A DNA stretch of 64,000 nucleotides from the NCBI GenBank assembly GCA_002337125.1, contig DDFJ01000004.1, forward strand, positions 981,889-1,045,888, given 5' to 3'. Made by a program: the position numbers and the translations under genes. Below the pieces are notes generated by a model, which had not been told where the DNA came from, ran no database searches, and was given only the letters and a program-made list of their open reading frames with translations. The DNA comes from Chitinophagaceae bacterium UBA1931 (GTDB taxonomy: Bacteria > Bacteroidota > Bacteroidia > Chitinophagales > Chitinophagaceae). This document shows positions 55,508 through 63,970 of the stretch, in pieces; the first letter of the stretch is position 1, and each line of letters begins with the position of its first letter.

Positions 55508-56587
55508 TTAAAGCATTAAAGTTTGAATCTCTGTTGGAGTTAATACTTTATTGAATACTCTAAGATCATCGTACAAACTTAAATCGGATAAATGGCTCCA
55601 ATAAGTAAATGATGGTGCTCCTGAACCAACGACCATGGTTGTACTTGTTGAGAAGTCGAAGCTGCTGGTATATGTTGCTGTTCTTTGAAGAACTCCGTTG
55701 AAATAGATTTTGGATTCTGTGGGAGAAACGGTAACTGCAACATGCACCCATGTTCCGATTCCGGTTGTAAGAGTTCCTCCATCATTCCATGATTCATCAG
55801 ACCCAATTCCTACATTCAGTTTAATTGTTTGTGAAGTTCCACTTCCTTCCCTAAATAACCGGAGCCCCTGCTTTCTGTTATCGTCAGAATTATTCGTGTT
55901 ATCATTGATTGTAATAATTCCTGAACGATCGGGAGTAGCATTCAGCTTATACCAGAAAGAAAAACTGATTCCTGCCGAACTATACAATCCTGAAACTGGA
56001 AACGACAGATAAGCATCTGTTGCTCCCTGGTAAGCTGCTCCATTATGCCCGCCTGATGCGCTTGTTGTTGTTGGGCTGCCTGTAACAGTTGGTGAAACAA
56101 AGTTGATTAAATCTTTATAATCACCACCGGCATTAAACGGAACATATAACATTTCGCTTGCCAAAACCTTATTATACTTGGTAATGTTAAATGCAAATGA
56201 TTTAGTAGTGCTTTTTCCTGTTAAATCAGTTGCAACAACTTTAAACGTATGAGAGCCTATTCCCAAGTTAGAGTAAGTATAAGTTGCAGACAATCCCCTG
56301 TAATCAACAAAGCTGGTATATGATTTTAATAAAGTTCCGTTTAAGAAAATATCAATTTGCTTCAGTTCAATATCATCCTGAACTTTAAATTTAAAATCAA
56401 AGTTTGCAGCATTTGTAGTAGCCGGATATTGTATATCGGACGACGGGCTGATTATTTCAACTGTTGGTGCCGCTGCATCAGTTCCCGGATCTACTTTTGA
56501 AATCGGGTCGATATAACCTTTCTTGCATGCAGACAAGGATAATGATAACCCTATGCCAACAATAATAAATTTGAATATACTTTTCAT
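55508..56587 (-). CDS. Ig-like plus LamG-domain lipoprotein (surface glycan-binding candidate)
   Basis: 359 residues with a lipoprotein signal (LSLSAC, then KKGYIDPISK). Residues about 40-135 are a bacterial Ig-like domain (KVQDDIELKQIDIFLNGTLL, SHTFKVVATDLTGKST). Residues 140-358 are a LamG/concanavalin-like jelly roll (GISFSFWYKLNATPDRSG, GTWVHVAVTVSPTESKIYFNGV, LYDDLRVFNKVLTPTEIQTL). It is the last gene of its module, after SusD. It probably binds glycan at the surface; no catalytic residues are seen. Confidence 0.87.
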   Translation of the reverse strand: MKSIFKFIIVGIGLSLSLSACKKGYIDPISKVDPGTDAAAPTVEIISPSSDIQYPATTNAANFDFKFKVQDDIELKQIDIFLNGTLLKSYTSFVDYRGLSATYTYSNLGIGSHTFKVVATDLTGKSTTKSFAFNITKYNKVLASEMLYVPFNAGGDYKDLINFVSPTVTGSPTTTSASGGHNGAAYQGATDAYLSFPVSGLYSSAGISFSFWYKLNATPDRSGIITINDNTNNSDDNRKQGLRLFREGSGTSQTIKLNVGIGSDESWNDGGTLTTGIGTWVHVAVTVSPTESKIYFNGVLQRTATYTSSFDFSTSTTMVVGSGAPSFTYWSHLSDLSLYDDLRVFNKVLTPTEIQTLML

Positions 56588-56605
56588 AATATTATAATTA
56601 ATGAA

Positions 56606-58159
56606 TTAATGATCAGGATGTGTATCTGCATATTGTTTTAAAACAAAACTCTTATCCAGCTGTGCTAACGGATAAGGAAGATATTTTTTAGCCATAGTAA
56701 ATGTGCGGCCATCATAACTCAATGCAGTTGTATTTTCCAAACGAACCATATCATAAAACCTGATACCCCATTCCATAGCTAATTCTGCATATTTTTCATC
56801 CATTACCTGCTGACTGGTTACACCGGATAAAGGTGCTAAACCTGCTCTTGTTCTTACAAGGTTTACAGCATTATCTGCAGTTCCTGCAGATGCAGCACCA
56901 CCACGGGTTACAGCTTCTGCATACATTAATAATATTTCTGCATACCTGATACAGATATAGTTTTTGTTACTGGCATAATCAGTTCTTCCGGTAATTAATT
57001 CAGATGAAGGAAGATAATGTTTACCGCTATAGAAGTAAGCCCTTGGAGAATTCAGGAAAATATCGCCTTGAGGAGTTGTATTAGAAATCCATGCAGGAAG
57101 AGTGGCAAATGCAGGATCTGATTTTATTTTTGAAATACCATCAGGCGTAAAAATTACACTTGTTTGAAGCCGTGTTCTTTCTCCCCTTGTCAGCATAAAT
57201 TTTATGTATTTTTCACTTGGCTCAAAAAAGCCCCAACCGCCACCAGCACTGCTAACTAAAGGAGTCCAGTCTGTAGGTCCAAAAAAGCCTCCCAAGTAAT
57301 TCGAGTTATCTCCGGACCCTGTGTTGAAGTCTGAGAATTGCAGTTCTAAAATATTCTCACTTGAAAGTTTACCAGCAGTTTTGAATTCCTTATCAAAGTC
57401 GCTGTACAAACTGAATTTGCCAGAAGAAATAATAGCCCCGGTTGTAGCTGCTACTGCATTGTAATCTTTTAATTCCAGTTCAGCCATTGCCTTAATTGCT
57501 AAAGCAGCATATTTTGTAATTCCTCCTTTTAAATCGGTTCGTTGATTGGGATGTAAGTCTAACAACTTGGATGAAGCATCTTCCATCTCACTCTTAATCC
57601 ACTTCATGATGTCGTCTTTTGGAAGTACCTGAAGAGTTGTCTGATTTGTAGAAGTTACTTTAAAAACACCACCCCATGTTCTTGCCAATTGTAAAGTAAT
57701 ATGTGCCCTCATTACTTTACATTCGGCAATGTATTGATCAATTAATGCAGGATTTACACCACCTTCCCTGAATTTTTCCAATTGCTCAATTTGCGCAGTA
57801 ATTTGTATTACATGCTGAAACATACCATCCCATGTACTATTAAACATCCAATAATTAGCATCATATACAAATAAATCAGCTTGGTGATATGGCTCCTGAT
57901 CGTATACTGTGCCTCTGCCGCCTCCTGAGTTTACATCATCACCACGAACCTGCAGCAGTGCTAATTCCTCCCACCAGTAAGATTGAAATTGTACATAAGC
58001 ACCTACCAAAGCTGCTTTAGCAGCAGTTGGGCTTGTATAATCCACGCTTTTAGCCTGGGTTTCTAATTCTTTTGGCGTATCTAATTGTTTGTTACAGTCG
58101 GTAAGAAGAAACGCTGTAATCATTAATAAAGTCGCCAATAAATATTTTTTACTTTTCAT
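56606..58159 (-). CDS. SusD/RagB-type lipoprotein (pair of SusC at 58184)
   Basis: 517 residues with a lipoprotein signal (FLLTDC, then NKQLDTPKELETQ). Motifs of the family: AECKVMRAHITLQLARTWGGVF, ITKYAALAIKAMAELELKDY, ICIRYAEILLMYAEAVTRGG and ELAMEWGIRFYDMVRLENT. It is quite different from the other two SusD proteins, suggesting a distinct ligand or glycan length. It lies 24 bp after its SusC gene. Confidence 0.94.
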   Translation of the reverse strand: MKSKKYLLATLLMITAFLLTDCNKQLDTPKELETQAKSVDYTSPTAAKAALVGAYVQFQSYWWEELALLQVRGDDVNSGGGRGTVYDQEPYHQADLFVYDANYWMFNSTWDGMFQHVIQITAQIEQLEKFREGGVNPALIDQYIAECKVMRAHITLQLARTWGGVFKVTSTNQTTLQVLPKDDIMKWIKSEMEDASSKLLDLHPNQRTDLKGGITKYAALAIKAMAELELKDYNAVAATTGAIISSGKFSLYSDFDKEFKTAGKLSSENILELQFSDFNTGSGDNSNYLGGFFGPTDWTPLVSSAGGGWGFFEPSEKYIKFMLTRGERTRLQTSVIFTPDGISKIKSDPAFATLPAWISNTTPQGDIFLNSPRAYFYSGKHYLPSSELITGRTDYASNKNYICIRYAEILLMYAEAVTRGGAASAGTADNAVNLVRTRAGLAPLSGVTSQQVMDEKYAELAMEWGIRFYDMVRLENTTALSYDGRTFTMAKKYLPYPLAQLDKSFVLKQYADTHPDH

Positions 58160-58183
58160 TTTATTTATTTTAAACTACTAGTA

Positions 58184-61100
58184 TTAAAATTTCACGCTCC
58201 AGCCAATTGTATACACTGCAGGAGTAGGATAGGTTTCAGAATCAACTCCATCAAAACCTACTTCCACATTTGTTGATTTACTTTTTGACCAGATATAAGG
58301 CCTGTCAGCAGTTAATGAAAAACGCATTTCAGGTATTTTGCCATGTTTTTCCACATTGTATCCTACCTGCATGTTTTGAATTCTGAAGAATTTTCCATCT
58401 TCTAACCAAAACCTTGAGTTTCTTTGATTCCATGCTGTTCTGTATCCTTCAGATGAAGGGTAGCTGTTAGAAGTGCCTTCACCATGCCAGCGGTTATTGG
58501 CTAATTGGGCATCAATATTTCTTCCTGAAGTTCTGAATACTTCAGCACGGTTTCTGTTTAAGATGATGTTTCCTCCCTGTCCATAAACACGCACTGATAA
58601 ATCAAAGTTTTTGTAGGTTAATCCAACACTACCTCCATAATAATAAGTAGGAGCAGGAGAACCAAGGTATACCCTGTCGTTAGCATCCAGTACACCATCA
58701 CCGTTTACATCTCTGAATTTAAAATATCCCGGTTTTACTGTTCCTGCTGCAGCAGCATTTGCAGCAACCGCTACCGGATCTTTATTGATTTCACCTTGAT
58801 TTTGGTAAACGCCAATAATATCCCATCCGTAAAATTCATCAAATGGTTGCCCTACTGTTAATCGTTGCTGAAACTCAGCCATACCCCTGCTTATAAATGG
58901 CTGGCCGGCTAAATTGGTAACTTCATTATGAATTGTACTGAAATTGCCACTTATTGTATATCCTAAATCTTTAGTGATTGTTCCTTTCCAGGTAGCAGTA
59001 ATTTCTATACCCTTATTACGCATGGATCCTACGTTTCTATAACTTGCTTCGCTACCCACTTGTGGATTAACAGGAATAGCCAGGTTCTTGGTGTTTTTTA
59101 CAAAGTAATCTGCATCAATCGATAATCGCCTGTTAAACATTTCCAGGTTTAGACCTACGTTTAATTCTTCATTAAATTCCCAGCTCAGGTTATCCTGGAA
59201 AGTTGAAAAATAAAAACCATCTACTCTTGCATCGTTAAATACACTCCATGTTGAAGTAGCACTCTGCGCTCTTGCTGTTGGCACATTACCATTGGCTAAA
59301 CGACCCCAACCTGCCCTGAGTTTTAAATAATTAATGGAAGACACATTTTTCATGAATACTTCCTGCGAAACAATCCATGCAGCACCAACTGATGGTAATG
59401 TTATATCCTTTTCCTGATTGTATTTATTAGCTGCTTCGTTTCTTAAAGTTGCATAGGCAATGTACCTGTTCTTGTATTTGTATTGTACCCTGCCGAAATA
59501 GGAACGGCTATATACTCTGCTTGGAGTATAACTATCATCAGCATCATGTGTTTCTCTTGTAGCCAAGGTGGTATTATTGAGATACCAGGATTGTTTTACA
59601 TCTCTTGAAAAAGGACTACCATCATAAAAATATCCTTTACTCCAGGAATAGTCACCTCTTTCATCTCTGAAAGAAAAACCAGCCATAGCAGTAACATCAT
59701 GATCTCCGAACACTTTTGCATACGTTAATGTATTATCAAACGTGTAATTTTCTTCCATTACATTAGACCTTATAATAGAAGACTCCACTAAAGTTCTTTG
59801 ATAAACACTGCTGATAAAATAAGGCAGAGCCATCATCCTGTTATTATCATTTCTGCTGTTATATGAAAGACTTGTTTTAAAATTCAAGGTCTTTGGAATA
59901 ATATGAAAATCGCCAAAGACATTGGCAGTAACCCTTCTTCTTTCTCCCAGGTCGTCTATATTATCAATACCGGGGAATGGGTTTTGATGATCTCTGTAAC
60001 CTACATCTTTTGCAGATGAATATGGTTTAGAATATTGTGTTTTCCCTGCATAATTACTATCCAACACAGGCAAAATAGGTACTGCATAATAAATAGCTGA
60101 CCATGGTGAGTTACCACCATATCCATACTGCTCACTTCTGCTATATACCATACTGGCTCCAACGGTTAACCAATCTTTAGCTTTCGCTTCTATTTTAGCT
60201 CTTAAGTTGTAGCGCTTGTAACTGTTTTTCATATTTAATATCCCATCTTGTAAGAAATAACTACCGCCTACAGAATAGGATATTTTTTGAGATCCACCAT
60301 CAATAGAAATATCATGATTCATGATGGGTGCAAGGCGCAAAGATTCTCGATACCAATCTGTATTTACATTGGGCAAACTTGGATTAATGCGGCTTCTTCC
60401 ATACCTGGCTATTGCAGCCTGTACACTTGCAATTTCAGCACCAGCACCTGATTCGTTAGCGAAGTTCACAAACTGCTCAGCGTTAGCCATTTTAATTACA
60501 TTGGCTGCTCTTTGCGTACCGTAATAACCAGAATAAGAAACAGTTGCATCTTTATTATACTTACCGCCTTTGGTTGTAATAACTATTACACCGTTCGAGG
60601 CTTTATAACCATAGATAGCTGCTGATGAAGCATCTTTTAATACCTGGAAGTCCTGAATATCATTGGGTGTTAAGAAATCAATATTATCAACAAAAATTCC
60701 ATCAACAACATATAAAACGCTTCCTCCGTACAATGATTTAATTCCACGGATATTAATCTCAGGTGCATCACCGGGGCCACCCAAACTGCTTATTTGTACA
60801 CCGGTTACATTTCCCTGTATAGCATTTAACAACGCTCCGCTTGGAGTTTTCTTTAAATCTTCCGGCTTAACTGTACCAATCGAACTTGTCAAATCACCTT
60901 TCTTTGCTGTACCATAACCAATCACAACAACTTCATCCATTTTTTTCGTTGATTGTTCCAGCTTAATATTTATTTGCTGCCTGCCTGCAACTGATACTTC
61001 AGTGGTAACATATCCCACAGCAGATAAAACCAAAACAGCATCTTCCGGAACATTAATAGAAAAGTTACCAGCTGCATCTGTTACAGTTCCGATTTTTGTT

Positions 61101-61543
61101 CCTTTTACAACAATTGAAACAGCTGATAATGGTTCACCTGTTTCAGATGTTACTTTTCCTGTAACCCTTATATCATTTTCAGCAGGGTTATTTGAGCGGA
61201 TAGCAATCAGGTTGTTATCCAGTTGAGTATAAGTAAGACTTGTGCCGGAAAATAAATTTTTCAGCACTTCATCTATCTCTGCATTTTCAAAGTTTACGGT
61301 TACTTTGTTTTTCAGGTCCTTTAAACCGCTGTTGAAAAGAAAGCGGTAGTCGCCTTGTTTCTGAATGGTAGTTAAAGCCCTTGATATTTCAATATCGTTA
61401 GCTCTAAATGAAATCTTTTGTGCATGAAGCCCGGCAGAAGCCTGAAATGTGCATAAGACAGCAAACAGAATTGTAAGTTTCATAACCAATAAAGGTTTTT
61501 TTAAGGCCATCATAAGCCTTAGAATCATAGTTCTTTTTTTCAT
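58184..61543 (-). CDS. SusC-type TonB-dependent transducer with STN domain
   Basis: About 1119 residues from the ATG at 61543 (MKKRTMILRL), which lines up with the start of the paralogue at 53856. An ATG at 61600 is in frame but lies in the conserved non-coding leader and is rejected. Order: signal region (KKPLLVMKLTILFAVLCTFQASAG), STN domain (ISFRANDIEISRALTTIQKQ...TYTQLDNNLIAIRS), carboxypeptidase-D regulatory-like domain, the MDEVVVIGYGTAKKGDLTSS linker, plug (VLYVVDGIFVDNIDFL), and a barrel ending TIGWSVKF. It should import glucan oligosaccharides and signal through the FecR encoded upstream. Confidence 0.95.
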   Translation of the reverse strand: MKKRTMILRLMMALKKPLLVMKLTILFAVLCTFQASAGLHAQKISFRANDIEISRALTTIQKQGDYRFLFNSGLKDLKNKVTVNFENAEIDEVLKNLFSGTSLTYTQLDNNLIAIRSNNPAENDIRVTGKVTSETGEPLSAVSIVVKGTKIGTVTDAAGNFSINVPEDAVLVLSAVGYVTTEVSVAGRQQINIKLEQSTKKMDEVVVIGYGTAKKGDLTSSIGTVKPEDLKKTPSGALLNAIQGNVTGVQISSLGGPGDAPEINIRGIKSLYGGSVLYVVDGIFVDNIDFLTPNDIQDFQVLKDASSAAIYGYKASNGVIVITTKGGKYNKDATVSYSGYYGTQRAANVIKMANAEQFVNFANESGAGAEIASVQAAIARYGRSRINPSLPNVNTDWYRESLRLAPIMNHDISIDGGSQKISYSVGGSYFLQDGILNMKNSYKRYNLRAKIEAKAKDWLTVGASMVYSRSEQYGYGGNSPWSAIYYAVPILPVLDSNYAGKTQYSKPYSSAKDVGYRDHQNPFPGIDNIDDLGERRRVTANVFGDFHIIPKTLNFKTSLSYNSRNDNNRMMALPYFISSVYQRTLVESSIIRSNVMEENYTFDNTLTYAKVFGDHDVTAMAGFSFRDERGDYSWSKGYFYDGSPFSRDVKQSWYLNNTTLATRETHDADDSYTPSRVYSRSYFGRVQYKYKNRYIAYATLRNEAANKYNQEKDITLPSVGAAWIVSQEVFMKNVSSINYLKLRAGWGRLANGNVPTARAQSATSTWSVFNDARVDGFYFSTFQDNLSWEFNEELNVGLNLEMFNRRLSIDADYFVKNTKNLAIPVNPQVGSEASYRNVGSMRNKGIEITATWKGTITKDLGYTISGNFSTIHNEVTNLAGQPFISRGMAEFQQRLTVGQPFDEFYGWDIIGVYQNQGEINKDPVAVAANAAAAGTVKPGYFKFRDVNGDGVLDANDRVYLGSPAPTYYYGGSVGLTYKNFDLSVRVYGQGGNIILNRNRAEVFRTSGRNIDAQLANNRWHGEGTSNSYPSSEGYRTAWNQRNSRFWLEDGKFFRIQNMQVGYNVEKHGKIPEMRFSLTADRPYIWSKSKSTNVEVGFDGVDSETYPTPAVYTIGWSVKF

Positions 61544-61566
61544 ACATTTGAAAGTTTGGTAGTAAT

Positions 61567-61650
61567 TGAAACCGATGTATTTTCCGGTACCCGGTTTCAT
61601 AATGAATTTGTACTACTGACCGGGAAATGTGTCAGCATTTCCCGTTTTTT
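61567..61650. promoter_or_regulatory. Conserved double-hairpin leader of susC with antisense-oriented terminator (second copy)
   Basis: TGAAACCG (61567-61574) pairs with CGGTTTCA (61592-61599). CGGGAAATG (61621-61629) pairs with CATTTCCCG (61636-61644), and TTTTTT (61645-61650) follows on the plus strand. Stems are identical to those at 53882-53966 while loops differ. The plus-strand orientation of the T-run points to a terminator for an RNA antisense to the susC leader. Confidence 0.55.
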
Positions 61651-61704
61651 CTTCTCAGGAAGAATTTAATTGGAGAGTCATAAGCATGTTAGTTTTGTTT
61701 ATAT

Positions 61705-62832
61705 CTAAAAAATTGTAACCTTCCTGCCTTCCACTTTGTAATTAAAATCCGTGGTTATTTTCAACGCTTCAAGTGCTTCCGTTAATGTTTCCATTTCAAA
61801 CGAACCTGTAAGTTGTTCCTCTTCAGTTTTTTTATTTTTAAATTCAAACTCCACATCATACCATCGGCCCATTCTTACAGCAATGTCTTTAAATGATTCA
61901 TCTTCAAAAGAAAGTTCATTCCGCATCCATGATGTTTCTTTTGATGTGCTGTCATCATTTATATAATTGATTTGTTTGATTACAACTCCCGGGAAATTTT
62001 CCGGCAAAGCTTTTTCATTTGCAGCTACATTGTTATTTAAATAGGTGTTGTATAACACTAGCTTTTGATTGGGTTTCAACACATATTTTTCAGCTGGATT
62101 ATTTTTTAAAGTGATCTCCACTTTTCCCCTGATGAGGCTTGTTTCAACTGTTTTATCTTCCGGGTAAGCCTTAACATTAAAGGCAGTTCCGATTACTTTA
62201 ATATCGATCGTTGAAGTATGAATAATAAAAGGACGCTGAGGATTTTTTGTTACATCAAAAAAAGCTTCCCCGGTTAAATAAACTTCACGGAGGTTGGTTT
62301 GATTGATTTTTTCATAATTGAGTTTACTGCCGGCATTCAGCCAAACAGTTGATCCGTCGGGCAGCTTAAACTGCACATTAGCTCCTTTCTTCGTGGAAAT
62401 TTCTTTTGCTGATTGCTGATTGTTGTAAGCTGCGGGGAAGGAAGCTTCTGTTATTTCGGACGTTTTTATAAACAGAAATGCAAATGTTAGAATGGTTAAA
62501 CCGGCAAGAAGTGCTCCGGCAAGCAGCTTGTTTTTTTTGTTGAGAAACCGGGTAAATGACGACGGGGTTTCTTCAATGTTTTCGTCTGCAACTTCATCCG
62601 GTTTGGGCTCAATACCCATTTTTTTCATTTTATCAAAATGCAGCACATAAGTTGCTTCCAGGTATTCATCGTCAGGGCAGGGTTCTTTTTCCCAGTATTG
62701 AATAAACGTATTTATCTCGTAGTAAAAAGAAGAATCTTCATTCAGTAAAGTTTCCAGTTCCTGAATTTCCTCTTTGCTCGCCTCTTCCGCCAACTTGCGG
62801 GCGAATAAATTCCATATTTTATCCCGACTCAT
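61705..62832 (-). CDS. FecR-family anti-sigma factor
   Basis: 375 residues with the same plan as the FecR at 54020: cytoplasmic N-terminal part (MSRDKIWNLFARKLAEEASKEEIQEL), one membrane helix at about 108-125 (LAGALLAGLTILTFAFLF), FecR domain (FKLPDGSTVWLNAGSKLNYE), and a C-terminal DUF4974-type domain ending FNYKVEGRKVTIF. It lies 62 bp after the ECF sigma gene, the usual sigma/anti-sigma order, and in front of an STN-type SusC. It should hold the sigma factor until SusC binds its ligand. Confidence 0.95.
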   Translation of the reverse strand: MSRDKIWNLFARKLAEEASKEEIQELETLLNEDSSFYYEINTFIQYWEKEPCPDDEYLEATYVLHFDKMKKMGIEPKPDEVADENIEETPSSFTRFLNKKNKLLAGALLAGLTILTFAFLFIKTSEITEASFPAAYNNQQSAKEISTKKGANVQFKLPDGSTVWLNAGSKLNYEKINQTNLREVYLTGEAFFDVTKNPQRPFIIHTSTIDIKVIGTAFNVKAYPEDKTVETSLIRGKVEITLKNNPAEKYVLKPNQKLVLYNTYLNNNVAANEKALPENFPGVVIKQINYINDDSTSKETSWMRNELSFEDESFKDIAVRMGRWYDVEFEFKNKKTEEEQLTGSFEMETLTEALEALKITTDFNYKVEGRKVTIF

Positions 62833-62849
62833 AATAGGTTATCCTAATA

Positions 62850-62886
62850 TAAGGAGTCAGGAAATAAAGAAATCACCCAAAAGAAA
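62850..62886 (-). promoter_or_regulatory. Putative sigma-factor promoter box upstream of fecR (copy 2)
   Basis: Minus strand: TTTCTTT, GGG step, GATTT, 13 nt, CTCCTTA, ending 17 nt before the FecR ATG. It matches the box at 55162-55197 in elements and spacing. Its place between the sigma and FecR genes suggests FecR can be transcribed separately from sigma, possibly by that sigma factor itself. Confidence 0.5.
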
Positions 62887-62894
62887 AATGAATT

Positions 62895-63479
62895 TTATCC
62901 TTTTTTCTTCAATGTTGCACCAACGATTACAGCAATCTTTTTGAGAGAAATGGCTAATTGATGGTCAACCGTTTTTACAGAAATATTCAGCAATGCTGCT
63001 ATTTCTTTATAACGCATCTTATCTTCTTTAGCTAATTTGAATATAAGACGTGCCCGGTTGGGAAGATGCTCTATTGCATTTTCAATACTCTTGAGCATTT
63101 CGGAAGACATGATTTTATCTTCAGGATTCTGGTATAATGAATCCATTTCAACATTTATATCTTCTAATGAAAGGATGGCGTTTTTATTCTGCTGCTTTAG
63201 TTTTCGCAACGAATTGTTTTTTGTTGCAATAAACATATACAACTGCAGGTCTTCAATTTCGTTTAAACGTGCCCGGTCGTTCCAGATTTTTATGAATACA
63301 TCTGATACAATTTCCTCAGCCGTTTCTTTTGACTGAACAATTCCTGTTGAGAACCTTGTGAGTGAATTAAAAAGTGCTTTGAATAACTCTTTGTATGCAG
63401 CTTCATCTTCATAAACTGCAATGCGACGCTGAAGGTCTTTAATAGTAGTATATAGTTTTCCCTGTTCCAAAGCAATCAA
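62895..63479 (-). CDS. ECF RNA polymerase sigma factor (sigma-70 family), TTG start
   Basis: 194 residues. Region 2 covers about 20-95 (YKELFKALFNSLTRFS, AEEIVSDVFIKIWNDRARL), and region 4 about 125-180 (ENAIEHLPNRARLIFKLAKEDKMRYKEIAALLNISVKTVDHQL). No ATG is available upstream in frame before a stop, and the next internal ATG would remove region 2, so the start is TTG at 63479 or another non-ATG codon. It heads the module of FecR and SusC and is the only sigma gene for two FecR/SusC pairs. It should direct transcription of both. Confidence 0.93.
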   Translation of the reverse strand: MIALEQGKLYTTIKDLQRRIAVYEDEAAYKELFKALFNSLTRFSTGIVQSKETAEEIVSDVFIKIWNDRARLNEIEDLQLYMFIATKNNSLRKLKQQNKNAILSLEDINVEMDSLYQNPEDKIMSSEMLKSIENAIEHLPNRARLIFKLAKEDKMRYKEIAALLNISVKTVDHQLAISLKKIAVIVGATLKKKG

Positions 63480-63564
63480 TCGTGAAATGTAAATTACACT
63501 GATTTTTTTAAATCCGCCAAAATCATTTCTGCACTAATCGACTGAAAACGACCCGGAAAGGCAT

Positions 63565-63595
63565 AAAAAAACCGTTTGCGCAAAGGCAAACGGTT
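63565..63595 (-). terminator. Rho-independent terminator of tmRNA
   Basis: A 10-bp perfect stem, AACCGTTTGC (63570-63579) and GCAAACGGTT (63586-63595), with a 6-nt loop. On the minus strand it is followed by five or more Ts. It starts 6 nt beyond the tmRNA 3' end, in front of the sigma gene. Confidence 0.9.
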
Positions 63596-63600
63596 AGAAG

Positions 63601-63970
63601 TGGAGCTGAGCGGATTCGAACCGCTGTCCAAACATATTCCCCAAAAGCTTTCTACATGCTTATTTCATGATTGTTTGTCGGCAATGTACAGGACCTGAAC
63701 CTACCAATACATTACTTAGCTGAATGAGTCTTTTGCAACAGTCACAGCCTTCTGCTACAGCAACCTGTTTTGTTTTTGAGTCGGCGGCGGAACATGGTAA
63801 CAGATCAACCTGTTCGGCGGCCCTAATGACTGAATAATCACTGATTACGCAGCCATGGCATACTGTGTATTGCCATTTGATGTTTGAATATTCAGATTTA
63901 AGTGCTAATTATCCAACGCACTGCATGCTTACACCTTCAAAGATCTATGCTGTCAAAACCAGGCAGCCCC
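63601..63970 (-). ncRNA. ssrA: tmRNA (transfer-messenger RNA)
   Basis: About 370 nt. The 5' end GGGGCTG (63964-63970 region) pairs with CAGCTCC at the 3' end next to 63601, forming the acceptor stem. The T-loop GGTTCGAATCC precedes it. The tag frame reads GGC AAT ACA CAG TAT GCC ATG GCT GCG TAA (63874 down to 63845), peptide GNTQYAMAA, similar in pattern to tags of other Bacteroidota (G...YAxAA). The CCA end is not encoded, as the genome continues CTT. tmRNA rescues stalled ribosomes by tagging the unfinished protein. Confidence 0.95.

Noticed and set aside
61544..61600. N-terminal extension of the STN-type SusC to the ATG at 61600
   Set aside because: This stretch is the conserved non-coding leader with a hairpin; the paralogue aligns with a start at 61543.
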